Assembly (NCBI RefSeq): GCF_025989125.1
Contig: NZ_JAPDNR010000001.1
Coordinates: forward strand, 682,001 to 746,000
Source: Chitinophaga nivalis
Lineage (GTDB): Bacteria > Bacteroidota > Bacteroidia > Chitinophagales > Chitinophagaceae
DNA: 64,000 bases
Reading direction: 5' to 3'
The position numbers and the translations under genes are program-made. Numbering within the stretch: position 1 is the stretch's first letter; every line of letters begins with the position of its first letter. The notes beneath the pieces were generated by a model. It was not told where the DNA came from. It did no database searches and was given only the letters and a program-made list of their open reading frames with translations. Positions 53,269-63,830 of the stretch are shown here, piece after piece.

Positions 53269-55005
53269 ATGGGAACACTGGTAGCAGATCAATTAGTAAA
53301 TATGCTGGCGGAAGCAGGCATTAAACGTATTTATGCCGTTACCGGCGATAGTCTGAATCATGTGAATGATGCTGTCAGGCGGGATGGACGTATTCAATGG
53401 ATACATGTACGGCATGAAGAAACCGGCGCCTATGCGGCCGGTGCAGAGGCACAGCTGAACGGACTGGCTTGTTGTGCAGGCAGCAGTGGCCCCGGACATG
53501 TACACCTGATCAACGGTTTGTATGACGCACACCGTTCTGGTGCATCGGTGATAGCGATTGCTTCTACCTGTGCCACCAACGAATTTGGCAGTGGTTATTT
53601 CCAGGAAACGAATACCATTAAATTGTTTGATGATTGCAGCTGTTATAACCAGCTGGCTACCACTGCAGAACAAGTACCCCGCATGTTGCAGGCCGGCCTG
53701 CAGCACGCAATACACAAACATGGGGTGGCAGTATTGGGATTGCCGGGAGATGTGGCGGCGGCAGATGCAAAGGAAATTACGACGTCCACCAAAGTATATC
53801 ATCCCCGCCCTGTTATATGCCCTTCGCCGGCAGAGTTGAAGCAACTGGCCGGCCTGTTGAAAGAAGCAGATAAAGTTGCTATTTATTGCGGACTAGGAGC
53901 CGTGGACGCACATGATGAAGTAGTAGCCCTGGCTTTGCTGTTAAAGGCGCCGGTGGCCTATTCTTTCCGGGCAAAAATGGGGATTCAGCATAATAATCCC
54001 TATGAAGTAGGCATGACCGGATTACTGGGCCTGGCATCGGCCTATAAAAGCATGCATGAAGCGGATGTGGTATTGCTGCTGGGAACAGATTTTCCCTACA
54101 CGCCTTTTATGCCGGAAAAGGCAAAAATTATACAGGTAGATATTCAGCCGGAGCGGCTGGGACGCAGGGCGGCCCTTGAACTGGGATTATGCGGCGATAT
54201 TGCGGATACCCTCAATGCTTTATTACCCCTGTTACAAGAAAAAACAGACCGTTCTTTCCTGGATGCGATGCTATCGTTTTACGGAGAAGTGAAACAACGG
54301 TTACAGACCTACGTAACAGACCAGGGAAAAGAAAATGCCATCAGTCCTGAGTTTGTTGCTGCTACGCTCAACCGGCTGGCTGCCCAGGATGCAATTTTTA
54401 CTGTGGATACGGGCATGACGAATGTATGGACTGCCCGCTACCTGGAAGCTACCGGCAGACGCACCCTGCTGGGATCTTTTAATCATGGCTCCATGGCGAA
54501 TGCGATGCCACAGGCAATAGGTGCTGCGCTGGCGCAGCCCGGCCGGGAAATATTTGCCCTTTGTGGCGATGGCGGACTTACCATGATGCTGGGAGACCTG
54601 ATGACCATCAAACAATACCAGCTGCCGGTTAAAATAATTGTGTTTAATAACCGTGCACTGGGTATGGTAAAACTGGAAATGGAAGTGGCCGGAATTCCGG
54701 ACTGGCAAACCGATATGGAAAATCCTGATTTTGCGGCAGTGGCGGCAGCGATGGGATTCAAGAGTTTTACGATCCGTCAGCCGGAGGAAGTGGAGAACGT
54801 TTTAAGCGAAGCCATTAAAACAGCCGGCCCGGTACTGGTGAATGTTTTCACCAATCCGGAAGCTTTGGCGATGCCGCCCAAGATAGAATTTGCACAAATG
54901 AAAGGGTTTGCGTTATGGATGGGCAAACTGATTTTAAGCGGCAGATATGAAGATGTATTTGACGCGGTGAAGTCCAACTACAAACACTTGAAAGAGGTGT
55001 TGTAA
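53269..55005 (+). CDS. poxB: ThDP-dependent pyruvate dehydrogenase (quinone) / pyruvate oxidase
   Basis: A 578-residue thiamine diphosphate enzyme. The catalytic Glu is in WIHVRHEETGAYAAGAEAQLNG (near E50), and the ThDP-Mg site is ALCGDGGLTMMLGDLMTIKQYQLPVKIIVFNN. Length and landmarks fit E. coli PoxB, which oxidises pyruvate to acetate and CO2 with electrons to quinone. The final residues may form a membrane-binding helix (YEDVFDAVKSNYKHL). Acetolactate synthase is a less likely alternative. A lone gene with its own promoter region. Confidence 0.88.
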   Translation: MGTLVADQLVNMLAEAGIKRIYAVTGDSLNHVNDAVRRDGRIQWIHVRHEETGAYAAGAEAQLNGLACCAGSSGPGHVHLINGLYDAHRSGASVIAIASTCATNEFGSGYFQETNTIKLFDDCSCYNQLATTAEQVPRMLQAGLQHAIHKHGVAVLGLPGDVAAADAKEITTSTKVYHPRPVICPSPAELKQLAGLLKEADKVAIYCGLGAVDAHDEVVALALLLKAPVAYSFRAKMGIQHNNPYEVGMTGLLGLASAYKSMHEADVVLLLGTDFPYTPFMPEKAKIIQVDIQPERLGRRAALELGLCGDIADTLNALLPLLQEKTDRSFLDAMLSFYGEVKQRLQTYVTDQGKENAISPEFVAATLNRLAAQDAIFTVDTGMTNVWTARYLEATGRRTLLGSFNHGSMANAMPQAIGAALAQPGREIFALCGDGGLTMMLGDLMTIKQYQLPVKIIVFNNRALGMVKLEMEVAGIPDWQTDMENPDFAAVAAAMGFKSFTIRQPEEVENVLSEAIKTAGPVLVNVFTNPEALAMPPKIEFAQMKGFALWMGKLILSGRYEDVFDAVKSNYKHLKEVL

Positions 55006-55084
55006 GAACTGCTATCATCAACAAGGGGAGATATATACGGCTGGTGCAGTACATATCTCCCCTTGCTATTTTTAATATCCGATG

Positions 55085-57553
55085 CTAGAACGGATAGCCG
55101 ATGGCGATATTGAGTATCAGGTTCTTTTTACGCCATTCCGGGTCACCGAAATTTATTTTATTGATTACCCAGCGTTCATTCTCCGGTAAATAAGGAATAC
55201 GTAAAGGCATGGCCATATCAAAACGTACAACTACTATAGAAGCATCTATACGCACACCTACACCGGCGCCTACAGCAATTTCCTTATAGAAGGTATCAAA
55301 CTTAAACTGGCTGCCGGGTTTGTCGGGTACTTGTTTCTGCAACCAGATATTACCGGCATCCACAAAGGCAGCTACATTAAATACGCTGGCTACGTGTATA
55401 CGTACCTCAGAGTTGAATTCCAATTTAATATCCCCTGCTTCGTTGGCCAGCAAAGCAGAAGAATCTACTCTCGGATTATGATAAGAACCCGGCCCTAATG
55501 TACGTGCCCGGAAGGAACGGATACTACTGCTACCACCCGTAAAGAACTGTTTCACGAAAGGCAGTGTGGAAGAGTTGCCATAAGGCAAACCATATCCTAA
55601 TATCAGGCGGTTAATCCATTGTTTTCCTTTCCCAAGCGCCCAGTAGTGGCGTGCTTCCAGTGTCAGTCTTTCATATTGGGCAAAAGGATTTTTCAGGATG
55701 TTTTTGGTAGAATCTCCTTTTTTGATGAGTAATCCGGCAAGGTTACCGGAAACATCCAGGTTGCCACTCAGATAGAAGCTATGAATACGGTTAGCGGATT
55801 GATTATTATACGTGATCGTATAATTGCCTCCCATGATGAATTGTTTCTCAATGGCAGCCCGCTGGCTGGGATCATTTTTCAGGATGCTGTCGTACGCCGC
55901 CGTTGTTTTGGTCGGCAATACATAGGTGACCGCGATGGGGGCAAAAGTATGACTCAGGAATGCGGTACGCTGCCACATATATTGCAGCTGCAGCGTGTAT
56001 GCGTTCAGGTTATACAGATTTGCGCGGCTATATAATTCGTATCCGGCACTGATACGTGTACGAGGCACATAAGGTGTACGGATATTAATCCCCTTTATAG
56101 GTGTCAGGAAACGAGGTACCGTAACAGCTACTTCTGCTCCTACCGCATAGGAATTGGATCCACCGGCGCTTCTGTTGCCGGTTTGCCATTCCATCCCGCC
56201 AGACAAGGATATTTCCAACAGGTTTGCCGAGTGCAGCCAGTTTCTGTTTTTGGCGGTGAGTTTTACCTGGGAGCCTATAAATCCATTGGACTTGGAGGTA
56301 CCCCGCAACTCAGCCTGGAGAGAACGTCTTTTATAGGGCGTCAGGTAAAACTTTGCATCCAGCCAGCCACTATCCAATGCCACCCGGTTATTGACCATAG
56401 ACCGGTATGTAACGGATTGTAAGGCATCGCGTCTGGCAGCGGAGTCTTTTCGCGGACGGGAAGCCGTATCTCTGATGACTGTTACATTGGGACTACCTCC
56501 TACAATATTATGCTGTGAGGTATCGCGGATGGGCCGGAACTGTCCTTTTACAAATTTGAAGGTACCCAGGTTGATCAGCCTTTGGAGGGTAATATTATGG
56601 GAACTTAACCGGTATAAGCTATCTGGCCGAAGGAATACAGATCGCTCAAATACAATGGGCTTAAACCGTTTGGCAGAATCCACAATATAATTGCCTTTAT
56701 AGAATAAAGGGGTACCCATGGTGGAAGCGGAATCATTTTCCAGGGAGTAGTCCGGGTACAGGGTAATATCATGCATCCGGTATGGCCGCAACGCCAGCAT
56801 GGGCGTATTGTCCTTTATTTTAACAAACAGGTCTACGGTGCCGTTATTGGTACTATCTACCTGTACGAGCAGATAATCGGGTGTAAAATAATAATAGCCC
56901 TGTTCTTTCAGATCAGCGTGTATACGTTCCCGTTCAGCCTTGATCATATCCAGGGAATAAGGTTTCCCTTCTATCAGTACGCTGCCGGGCCTGCTTTTAT
57001 TGACGGTTCTGCCAATGGCGCTGCTATCCGTCAGATAGGTAACGCTTTTGATGGTATACCGGTGATGCGGTGCGACGGTATATTTTATTTCCGCCTTTTT
57101 CTTGCCGATGTTTTTAACCTGAGAAGACACGGCTGCTTCGAAGTAACCGTTATCTACCAGGTAGCCCTGTAATACTTTGGAAGTATAATCGGACTTAACC
57201 TGACTAAGCAGTACCGGGGCTTCGCCCCATTTTTTGCGGAGTAAATAATTCAGGCCCTTTCCTTTAGGTTCCTTGCCTAAATTATATAGCCATAATTTAA
57301 AGGGCATACCCAGGAATTTCCTGTTGGTGTTGGGCCTTATTTTTTTATTCAGCCCATCATTCAGGGTGCTATAGTCTTTGGGCTTGCTACTTTTCTTTTT
57401 TGAAGTACTATCATTTTCCCACTTAATGGAGCTGCCGGTATACAGGCGATCGCCGGCAGGCACTGTTCTGGTAGTGCTGCAGGCGCTGATCACCAGCATG
57501 GCCAGGCAAACAATTACGTGAGCAACAATGATATGACTATTTCTTGTCCGCAT
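55085..57553 (-). CDS. TamA/BamA family outer-membrane lipoprotein
   Basis: An 822-residue Omp85 protein. The N-terminus is a lipoprotein signal (VIVCLAMLVISAC, Cys25), then POTRA-like domains (LLSQVKSDYTSKVLQGYLVDNGYFEAAVSSQVK and others to about 380) and a 16-strand barrel whose end (FFTGGSSSIRSFRARTLGPG, FNVAAFVDAGNIW, IDASIVVVRFDMAMPLRIP, LNIAIGYPF) is Omp85-like. A lipidated form is usual for TamA in Bacteroidota. The ATG at 57553 overlaps the tamB end by 17 nt, showing coupling. Confidence 0.9.
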   Translation of the reverse strand: MRTRNSHIIVAHVIVCLAMLVISACSTTRTVPAGDRLYTGSSIKWENDSTSKKKSSKPKDYSTLNDGLNKKIRPNTNRKFLGMPFKLWLYNLGKEPKGKGLNYLLRKKWGEAPVLLSQVKSDYTSKVLQGYLVDNGYFEAAVSSQVKNIGKKKAEIKYTVAPHHRYTIKSVTYLTDSSAIGRTVNKSRPGSVLIEGKPYSLDMIKAERERIHADLKEQGYYYFTPDYLLVQVDSTNNGTVDLFVKIKDNTPMLALRPYRMHDITLYPDYSLENDSASTMGTPLFYKGNYIVDSAKRFKPIVFERSVFLRPDSLYRLSSHNITLQRLINLGTFKFVKGQFRPIRDTSQHNIVGGSPNVTVIRDTASRPRKDSAARRDALQSVTYRSMVNNRVALDSGWLDAKFYLTPYKRRSLQAELRGTSKSNGFIGSQVKLTAKNRNWLHSANLLEISLSGGMEWQTGNRSAGGSNSYAVGAEVAVTVPRFLTPIKGINIRTPYVPRTRISAGYELYSRANLYNLNAYTLQLQYMWQRTAFLSHTFAPIAVTYVLPTKTTAAYDSILKNDPSQRAAIEKQFIMGGNYTITYNNQSANRIHSFYLSGNLDVSGNLAGLLIKKGDSTKNILKNPFAQYERLTLEARHYWALGKGKQWINRLILGYGLPYGNSSTLPFVKQFFTGGSSSIRSFRARTLGPGSYHNPRVDSSALLANEAGDIKLEFNSEVRIHVASVFNVAAFVDAGNIWLQKQVPDKPGSQFKFDTFYKEIAVGAGVGVRIDASIVVVRFDMAMPLRIPYLPENERWVINKINFGDPEWRKKNLILNIAIGYPF

Positions 57554-60500
57554 CCTGAGTAGTCGTGTTTTTATCGTCTTTTTTATCCTGTTTTTTATTT
57601 TTGCTATCGCGCAGTTTCTCTGCCACCTTATCTTTTCCGGCGCGTCTGAGGATTTCCCTGAATTCGTCATAATCCATTACCAGCATAAAGGCTACCCCAG
57701 TTTCTACCACCTGTCCTTCGATTACAGACTGGTTGTCGTTACGTTGGTATACCCGTACCCGATAGCGTCCGTCCCGGGTGAGTTTATACTCTACCGAAAT
57801 ATCCCCGATCAGTGAGCTGGCGTTTTGCTGATTGCCTTGCAGCATGATATTGGAACCAACGGAAACGGTTAAACGATCATTGAAGAGATTTTTGGAGGCG
57901 CCGATATTCAGGTTGGTGGTTTCTTTTCCGGTACCGGAAGAATAGTCTTCTTTATTCTGCAGGTCGAAATTGAGGTCTACTCCTTTAATGAGGCTACCTG
58001 CCAGGTTGTTCAATTGCTGGGAAAGGATCTTACTCACACTGTTTTTGGCTGCCTGGGCTACGCCGCCACCGCCATCGAGGGTGTTCATCGGATCTTCCGG
58101 AATGAAAGCATTTAATACCAGTAATCCCATCACCTGTTTGTTCAGTTCGGATGGTACCTGGTTGATTTGTTTGAGGCGATTGTAAACAGTACCTCCCAGC
58201 ATATTGCGGTCTTTCTCCGGCATGTCCAACCGGAAGCTGATGTCGGGTTTCAGCAGGCTACCTTTAATCATCAGGTATACCTGGAATGGGAGGCGTTGCC
58301 GGTAGCGGTTACGGTCTTCGGTAGACTTCCCGCTTAGCTGATCCTGTACCAGTTCATAGGCCGGTGCATTCACTGTGTATTTGGCTGTGATGTCGAGGTC
58401 GGCGCTCATGGCATCTCCATTAAAGGAAATGAAGCTACCCTTTTCGATATCAAAGGAACGTTTGATCAGCTGATTCAGCGACATCTCATATTTACCTTCC
58501 GAAATCTCGTAACGGCCGGTCAGGCTCATTTTACTGCTGGGGTCCAGGGTTGCATTTATATTTGCTGCTCCTTTCGCCTGTACAAAGTCGCCATTTTGTT
58601 TATCGATAATGATCTTGATCACAGACTCCGGTGTGATTTCCACATTACCGGAGAAGATCAGTCCTTTCAGTTTGGGGTTCTGGTATTTGAGGCTATCCAG
58701 TTTCGCCTGTAAAGCGGTATCCACAGGATTGGACTTATCCACAAATTCTACCACGCCGGAACGGTCGGCGAGGCCTGGTTCTTCCTGTGGGAGCATCACC
58801 GTTACGCTGGACTTATCCCTTAATTTCAGATTGGCGTCTACCCTGGGCAGATCCAGGTTGCCGCGTATTTTCACCTTACTGTCGATGAAAGCGGGGCCAT
58901 ATACCCATTGATCCTGATTTTGCTGTTTGCCGAGTGCCATGAAATTATCGGCATTGACATCCAGGTTGAAGTTAAAGGTGGACAGGTCTGGGGTATTGAT
59001 ACGGCCATTTACTACCAGTTCATTACGCAGACTGTCGGTGATAACGAAGTTGGTGAACTGTATCCCTTTTTCATCGATCACGATGTCTTCATCCGGCAGG
59101 TAAAGGGTACTACCAATAAAGTTCACCATACCACCCGCTTCATTAAAGTGCAGGTTTCCCTGTATTTCCGCTGTGGCCGGGGTGCCGGTGATCTCAAATT
59201 TTCCGCTGGCACTTCCTCTCAGCTGGGAGATGGTACCCATTGTGAAAGGTTCCAGGGCGGACATATTCAACCGGTTGATGTTGACCTGTGCATTGATGGT
59301 ACTATCATATGCCCCGTTTATTGTCACATCATTACCGCTACCATTCAGGACTGCGTTGAGCTGGTATTGGTTGGGCTGTTTGTTTTCCAGGGTCGCCTGC
59401 AGGTTGCCCATTGGTTTGTTTTTTACCACCAGGCTATCCAGTTTCACGTTGCCATTGATCAGCGGGGAACGTTGCCAGTTGCTGACCGTTGCGGCGGCAT
59501 GTAATACGCCATTGGCCAGTAAAGTATCTGTTGCCAGCAAGCCCGTAATGGTAGACAGCTGGAAGTTGGCGATGTTGGCCTGTAACAGCGGGGTACCGGA
59601 AGTATCGTTTTGGGTAGCCAGCTGTATAGACTGTACACCTTGCGACAGCTTGATATTAGCCGTATCCGGAGCGCCGTTTTTGATACGCAGGATATTGTTT
59701 GCTGCTACCTCCCACTGTTGTTTGTTCAACATCAGATCGGGCTTCAGCGATAACTGCATGGCATTTTCCGGCAGGAAAGTGAATATGCCGCCCAGTTTGT
59801 ATTTGGCCTTTTTCTGTGCATCATCGAGCAGCAGGTTGAAGTCTACCACCCCGGTATTGGCATGTGCTGTCAGCCAGGTATTGTAGAGCGGGAAGGTAGG
59901 ATGTAACATCCGGGCCAGTGATATATCTGTTTGCAGGGATGTATCCAGGATACTGGCGGTAAACCGGAGACTATCTACCTGCAGGGAGTCGTATTTTATT
60001 TTAGGAATACCCGCATTTACGATCAGGAGACTGCTGTCGCTGTTCAGGCGGCCATTCATTACAAGTGGCGTTTCCATGTGGAGCGCCGGCAATAGTGGCT
60101 GGAGACTTTGCGGTAGTATCAGGGAGCCATTCCATTGCAGCCATTGGCCGGCCGGGATGTGTACGATCTGCCCGGAATCTGCCGGCATAATAGGTTTGCT
60201 GATAATACCGGAAAATGCGGCGCCTATTTTTCTGTAATCAATCTGCCCGTTGGCGTTAATGAATCCGAGCGGACTTTTTAATGTAATGTATTGTTGATCC
60301 GTGTATTGGGCTACCAATGAGGTACTGTCCAGTTTCAGGATATCCTTGTCGGTGATAATCTGCCAGCCGCTCAGGAAGGCATCTCCTTCTATCCGGGTGG
60401 GGTCCAGGCTGTTGAAATTAGCGGACAGGTTGCCTTTCAGCGTCAGCGGTGTTTTATACCAGTGCGTGTTATAAAGGTCTGCTTTATCCAGTGCCAGCTG

Positions 60501-62621
60501 CAGATTAAGGGTACGGAGGGCCGTATCACCCAGTTGCCCGCTGATATCAAAGGTGGTGATAATATTGCTGTCGGCGCTTTCGCCCTGTGCCTGGAAAGTT
60601 CCTTTATTGATACCGGCTGTTGCCTGTACATTATGGTACGTATAGCCGTTATAGGTAGCTTCATTCAGCTGTATGGCTGCTTTTGCCAGCATTTGTTTAA
60701 GGGTATACCCCTGCCCTGCTGCATTCAGTTTTCCGGCTATCCATCCGAAGGTGGTATCATATAGCATGATGCCCGGGTGGACCCGGAAATAAGGTACGTT
60801 CACTTCATAAGTGCTGCGGATACTATCGGTGATATTGGCCAGCCGTGCATTGACGGAGGCATTGGCGTAATCACTTTTCAGCTGCAGCTGGGTGATCATA
60901 CTTTTCATGCCCCCGTTGAAAAGACCGGTAATGAGCAGGTGCTCCGGTAACCGGGGAGTATCAGGTAAAGTACCGGCAGGCAGCCAGGAACGCAGGGCCT
61001 TATTGCCGGACTGGATATACAGATTGGGCAGATTGGCGTTGAGCAGGTCCGGATTGGCTGCGTGGGTAACCTGTCCATTTTCTGTTTTAATCAGGTTGCC
61101 TTCGTGATCGGTAAGGTATAGCTGTTTGATATTCAGTTCTCCCAGGGTGCCTTTCAGGATGGCTGTGAGGGAGAGTTCTTTTTTCCAGAGCGGGGCAAAC
61201 GATTTGTTTTTCCGGGCGTCCGGAACAAAAGGCAGCCATTCACCGAGTGCAATATGTACGGAGTCGAGGTTTGCATCTAACCCCAGCTGATCCAGGTGAT
61301 CGGCAATACCTGACCAGGAAGGTACGGTAACGGCTATATGTTTCCGCAGGGTGCTCTTATTGGTTTGCAACAGGAAGTTCCGAAGTACCAGGGAGTGAGG
61401 TGTGAACAACACGTCCATATTGGCTTTCCGGAGCGTAAACCCTGACCAGTCGCGGGCCGTGAGTGATTTCAGTTCTGCGCTGGTACTATCCGGGCGGTAT
61501 TTTATATTGGTGATCTTGCCGGAGAAGTCTGTGAGTAACAGGTGATTATAATCCGGGTCGGGGCCGGCGGCTTTGGGAGCCGGTCCGCCGTTGTCGTAGC
61601 GGAGCCCGAGGCGTTCCAGGTTTACCTGGGTGGCAAATACCTGCCAGGTGTTGGGCGAACTGGTATCCGGTGGCGCCGGGGTGGTATCTTTTCCGGGCAC
61701 CATGGCAAAGGCGCCGGCAGTGTTGCGGATAGACAGCTCTCCTACCTGAATGCGGGTAGAGTCCTGGTCCAGGTTACTATTGAGCAGTTTTAGTTCTCCG
61801 ATTTTCCAGGAGGTATTGATACCACTACCTTCGCTGGCATAGAGGAAGGTACTGTTGGTAATCAGTAATTTTTTCAACAGCAGGTGAAAGGCGGTGGCAT
61901 TGGTATCTGCCGGCGGGGGCGGAGCTGCTCCTGTAGTGGCAGCCGGGATATACTGTTGCCGGAAGAAACCTTTCAGCCCATTGAGCTGAATACCCCGGAA
62001 AGCATAGATGCCATCGTTGATGATGAGATCATCCGGATCAACATGCAGGGTTTTCCAGGTAAGTACGGCATGCATACCACCGGGAACATCTGCATAATTC
62101 ACTTTCACGTTGTTCAGAGAAATATCTTTCAACCGGAACTGCATGGTTGTGCCGGTAGCTGGTGCCAGGGTATCGGGCGTTGTTTTTTTGCTGACAAAAG
62201 CATCTACTGCAAACTGGTAATTGAAGGCAGAATCGCCCTTATACCGGTAAATATTCACCAGCAGGGAATCCCACTCCAGTTTATCTATCCGCAGTTCATT
62301 GTTGATTAATGACAACAGATTGTAGTGTACTTTAAGGGAGCCTGTATAAAACAATGCACTATTAGCAGTATCTGCTACGAATACATTGCGTAATTCGAGA
62401 TACTGCCATCCCCTGGCGCGCAGATAGCCGATCTGTACTTTGGTATGTAATTTTCGTTGCAGGTATTGTTCTCCCTGTTCTCTCAAATAATTCTGGACAC
62501 CGTTCAGCTGCAATAACAGCACGGCCATTACGGGCAAAAGGAGCACCGCAATAAATATCCATATAAGCCAACGCCACCAGGGGCGGCCCTGTTTTTCTCC
62601 GGTTTCTGCTGGTTCTGTCAC
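57537..62621 (-). CDS. tamB: Translocation and assembly module protein TamB
   Basis: A 1694-residue AsmA-like/TamB protein. One N-terminal membrane helix (about 16-35) is followed by very long repeated beta-strand sequence and the C-terminal DUF490 region (IYITGDGM-like GKYEMSLNQLIKRSFDIEKGSFISFNGD, FQVYLMIKGSLLKPDISF, NLNIGASKNLFNDRLTVSVGSN). TamB bridges the periplasm and, with TamA, helps outer-membrane protein assembly and phospholipid movement. It leads the tamB-tamA operon. Confidence 0.93.
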   Translation of the reverse strand: MTEPAETGEKQGRPWWRWLIWIFIAVLLLPVMAVLLLQLNGVQNYLREQGEQYLQRKLHTKVQIGYLRARGWQYLELRNVFVADTANSALFYTGSLKVHYNLLSLINNELRIDKLEWDSLLVNIYRYKGDSAFNYQFAVDAFVSKKTTPDTLAPATGTTMQFRLKDISLNNVKVNYADVPGGMHAVLTWKTLHVDPDDLIINDGIYAFRGIQLNGLKGFFRQQYIPAATTGAAPPPPADTNATAFHLLLKKLLITNSTFLYASEGSGINTSWKIGELKLLNSNLDQDSTRIQVGELSIRNTAGAFAMVPGKDTTPAPPDTSSPNTWQVFATQVNLERLGLRYDNGGPAPKAAGPDPDYNHLLLTDFSGKITNIKYRPDSTSAELKSLTARDWSGFTLRKANMDVLFTPHSLVLRNFLLQTNKSTLRKHIAVTVPSWSGIADHLDQLGLDANLDSVHIALGEWLPFVPDARKNKSFAPLWKKELSLTAILKGTLGELNIKQLYLTDHEGNLIKTENGQVTHAANPDLLNANLPNLYIQSGNKALRSWLPAGTLPDTPRLPEHLLITGLFNGGMKSMITQLQLKSDYANASVNARLANITDSIRSTYEVNVPYFRVHPGIMLYDTTFGWIAGKLNAAGQGYTLKQMLAKAAIQLNEATYNGYTYHNVQATAGINKGTFQAQGESADSNIITTFDISGQLGDTALRTLNLQLALDKADLYNTHWYKTPLTLKGNLSANFNSLDPTRIEGDAFLSGWQIITDKDILKLDSTSLVAQYTDQQYITLKSPLGFINANGQIDYRKIGAAFSGIISKPIMPADSGQIVHIPAGQWLQWNGSLILPQSLQPLLPALHMETPLVMNGRLNSDSSLLIVNAGIPKIKYDSLQVDSLRFTASILDTSLQTDISLARMLHPTFPLYNTWLTAHANTGVVDFNLLLDDAQKKAKYKLGGIFTFLPENAMQLSLKPDLMLNKQQWEVAANNILRIKNGAPDTANIKLSQGVQSIQLATQNDTSGTPLLQANIANFQLSTITGLLATDTLLANGVLHAAATVSNWQRSPLINGNVKLDSLVVKNKPMGNLQATLENKQPNQYQLNAVLNGSGNDVTINGAYDSTINAQVNINRLNMSALEPFTMGTISQLRGSASGKFEITGTPATAEIQGNLHFNEAGGMVNFIGSTLYLPDEDIVIDEKGIQFTNFVITDSLRNELVVNGRINTPDLSTFNFNLDVNADNFMALGKQQNQDQWVYGPAFIDSKVKIRGNLDLPRVDANLKLRDKSSVTVMLPQEEPGLADRSGVVEFVDKSNPVDTALQAKLDSLKYQNPKLKGLIFSGNVEITPESVIKIIIDKQNGDFVQAKGAANINATLDPSSKMSLTGRYEISEGKYEMSLNQLIKRSFDIEKGSFISFNGDAMSADLDITAKYTVNAPAYELVQDQLSGKSTEDRNRYRQRLPFQVYLMIKGSLLKPDISFRLDMPEKDRNMLGGTVYNRLKQINQVPSELNKQVMGLLVLNAFIPEDPMNTLDGGGGVAQAAKNSVSKILSQQLNNLAGSLIKGVDLNFDLQNKEDYSSGTGKETTNLNIGASKNLFNDRLTVSVGSNIMLQGNQQNASSLIGDISVEYKLTRDGRYRVRVYQRNDNQSVIEGQVVETGVAFMLVMDYDEFREILRRAGKDKVAEKLRDSKNKKQDKKDDKNTTTQDADKK

Positions 62622-62955
62622 TATGATTTATTACTATAGTAATTTACTGAAATATAAACGCAATAACACGTTTAAGGTTTACTTTGCCGCAATGACGGCT
62701 TAACTAGCGCACTTGTTTGTGGCATAGAACAAAATCCATACCCAGGGGTACATGTTATTGATTATTACTGCAAGAATACATTAAATACGGTAACGGACAC
62801 ACTTTTTTAAGATAAAATTGGGAGAAGAAAACGATAAAAAATGAGGGTAGCAACGTGACAGCCAGGAACTGTCGCATAGTTTTTATGAGGGTACCGGTCC
62901 CACTATCAGGGGCATCATGTCTACAATAAAATAATCAGGTTGGTTTGTGAGGAAG
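62622..62955. other. Gene-free tamB upstream region
   Basis: 334 nt between the tamB start and the stop of a hypothetical gene. No promoter box, repeat or RNA gene can be supported. Confidence 0.4.
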
Positions 62956-63591
62956 CTACCCGCCGGACGTTGTGATAAGTGGTTTATTACGTTGATTAAA
63001 CCGGTATATGTAATACGCTTCCTGATCTTTTCTTTGTCTGTCTGCCCGGAATTCCTTTAATAATTCCGGATCCTGTGGCAGTATATATTTTTTCAGGTTA
63101 TAGGCAGATAATTCCAGTATTTCTCCGGTAAGAATATTAATCAGCTTTTTCAGCCGATAGGGTGTATTCATACTGTTGATAGTCATATCGGCCTGATTGA
63201 TATAACTGCGGGAGGGCTGCACGCCATGCTGTTCATATATGCAATAGAAGCCCAGCTCCTGGATTTTATTCAGTCCGTTGTCCCGGACATAAATGTTTTG
63301 TCCGTCACAATATCCCCAGTAATTCTTCACCTTATGTTCCTGCCCATAGGCATCCCGGAGGACCAGTTCGTTTCTGTTGGCCAGCAGGTAGATCTGTGCG
63401 GCATTACTACGGGTTTTTATCACCAGGTCGCCATCTGCAGACGGGCTGTTGTTTTGAAACTCCGCGAAGGATTTATACAATCCTTTTTTAAATTTCTGTG
63501 CATGGATAATCAGGTTAACTCCGCTCTCCTCCTGCGCCAATGCGGGGAAGAACAGTAAGAGAAAACTGCCGATGTACCATAGATGTTTCAT
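62956..63591 (-). CDS. Hypothetical secreted protein
   Basis: A 211-residue exported protein (signal peptide MKHLWYIGSFLLLFFPALAQ). The mature part has KGLYKSFAEFQNNSPS, VLRDAYGQEHKVKNYWGYCDGQNIYV and ILTGEILELSAYNLKKYILPQDPELLKEFRADRQRKDQ. I know similar uncharacterised Bacteroidota secreted proteins in which KGIYKTFEEFxxNxP recurs but no function. Start at 63591 preferred over 63600. Confidence 0.7.
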   Translation of the reverse strand: MKHLWYIGSFLLLFFPALAQEESGVNLIIHAQKFKKGLYKSFAEFQNNSPSADGDLVIKTRSNAAQIYLLANRNELVLRDAYGQEHKVKNYWGYCDGQNIYVRDNGLNKIQELGFYCIYEQHGVQPSRSYINQADMTINSMNTPYRLKKLINILTGEILELSAYNLKKYILPQDPELLKEFRADRQRKDQEAYYIYRFNQRNKPLITTSGG

Positions 63592-63748
63592 AGAAAACAA
63601 ATGTATCCGGTTTGATACAGGAACAGTGGAGGAAATAGCTGAATGGCGGCTTTGTTTCTCCTGATATCGGATTTCTGTCTTTAAATGTGAAAGGGGCTAA
63701 AAAAGATATTCTTTTTACGGTATATGATACCGGGAGAGAAAAATAAAA

Positions 63749-63768
63749 GGCCGGGTAAAAACCCGGCC
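63749..63768 (-). terminator. Intrinsic terminator of gltD
   Basis: GGCCGGGT-AAAA-ACCCGGCC, 8-bp GC-rich stem; on the minus strand TTTTATTTTT follows. It lies 62 nt after the gltD stop. Confidence 0.85.
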
Positions 63769-63830
63769 CGGCTGAAGGTTACAACAAAATCTAAACCTGC
63801 TTATGAGAAAAGTTTTGATTAGTAAATATT

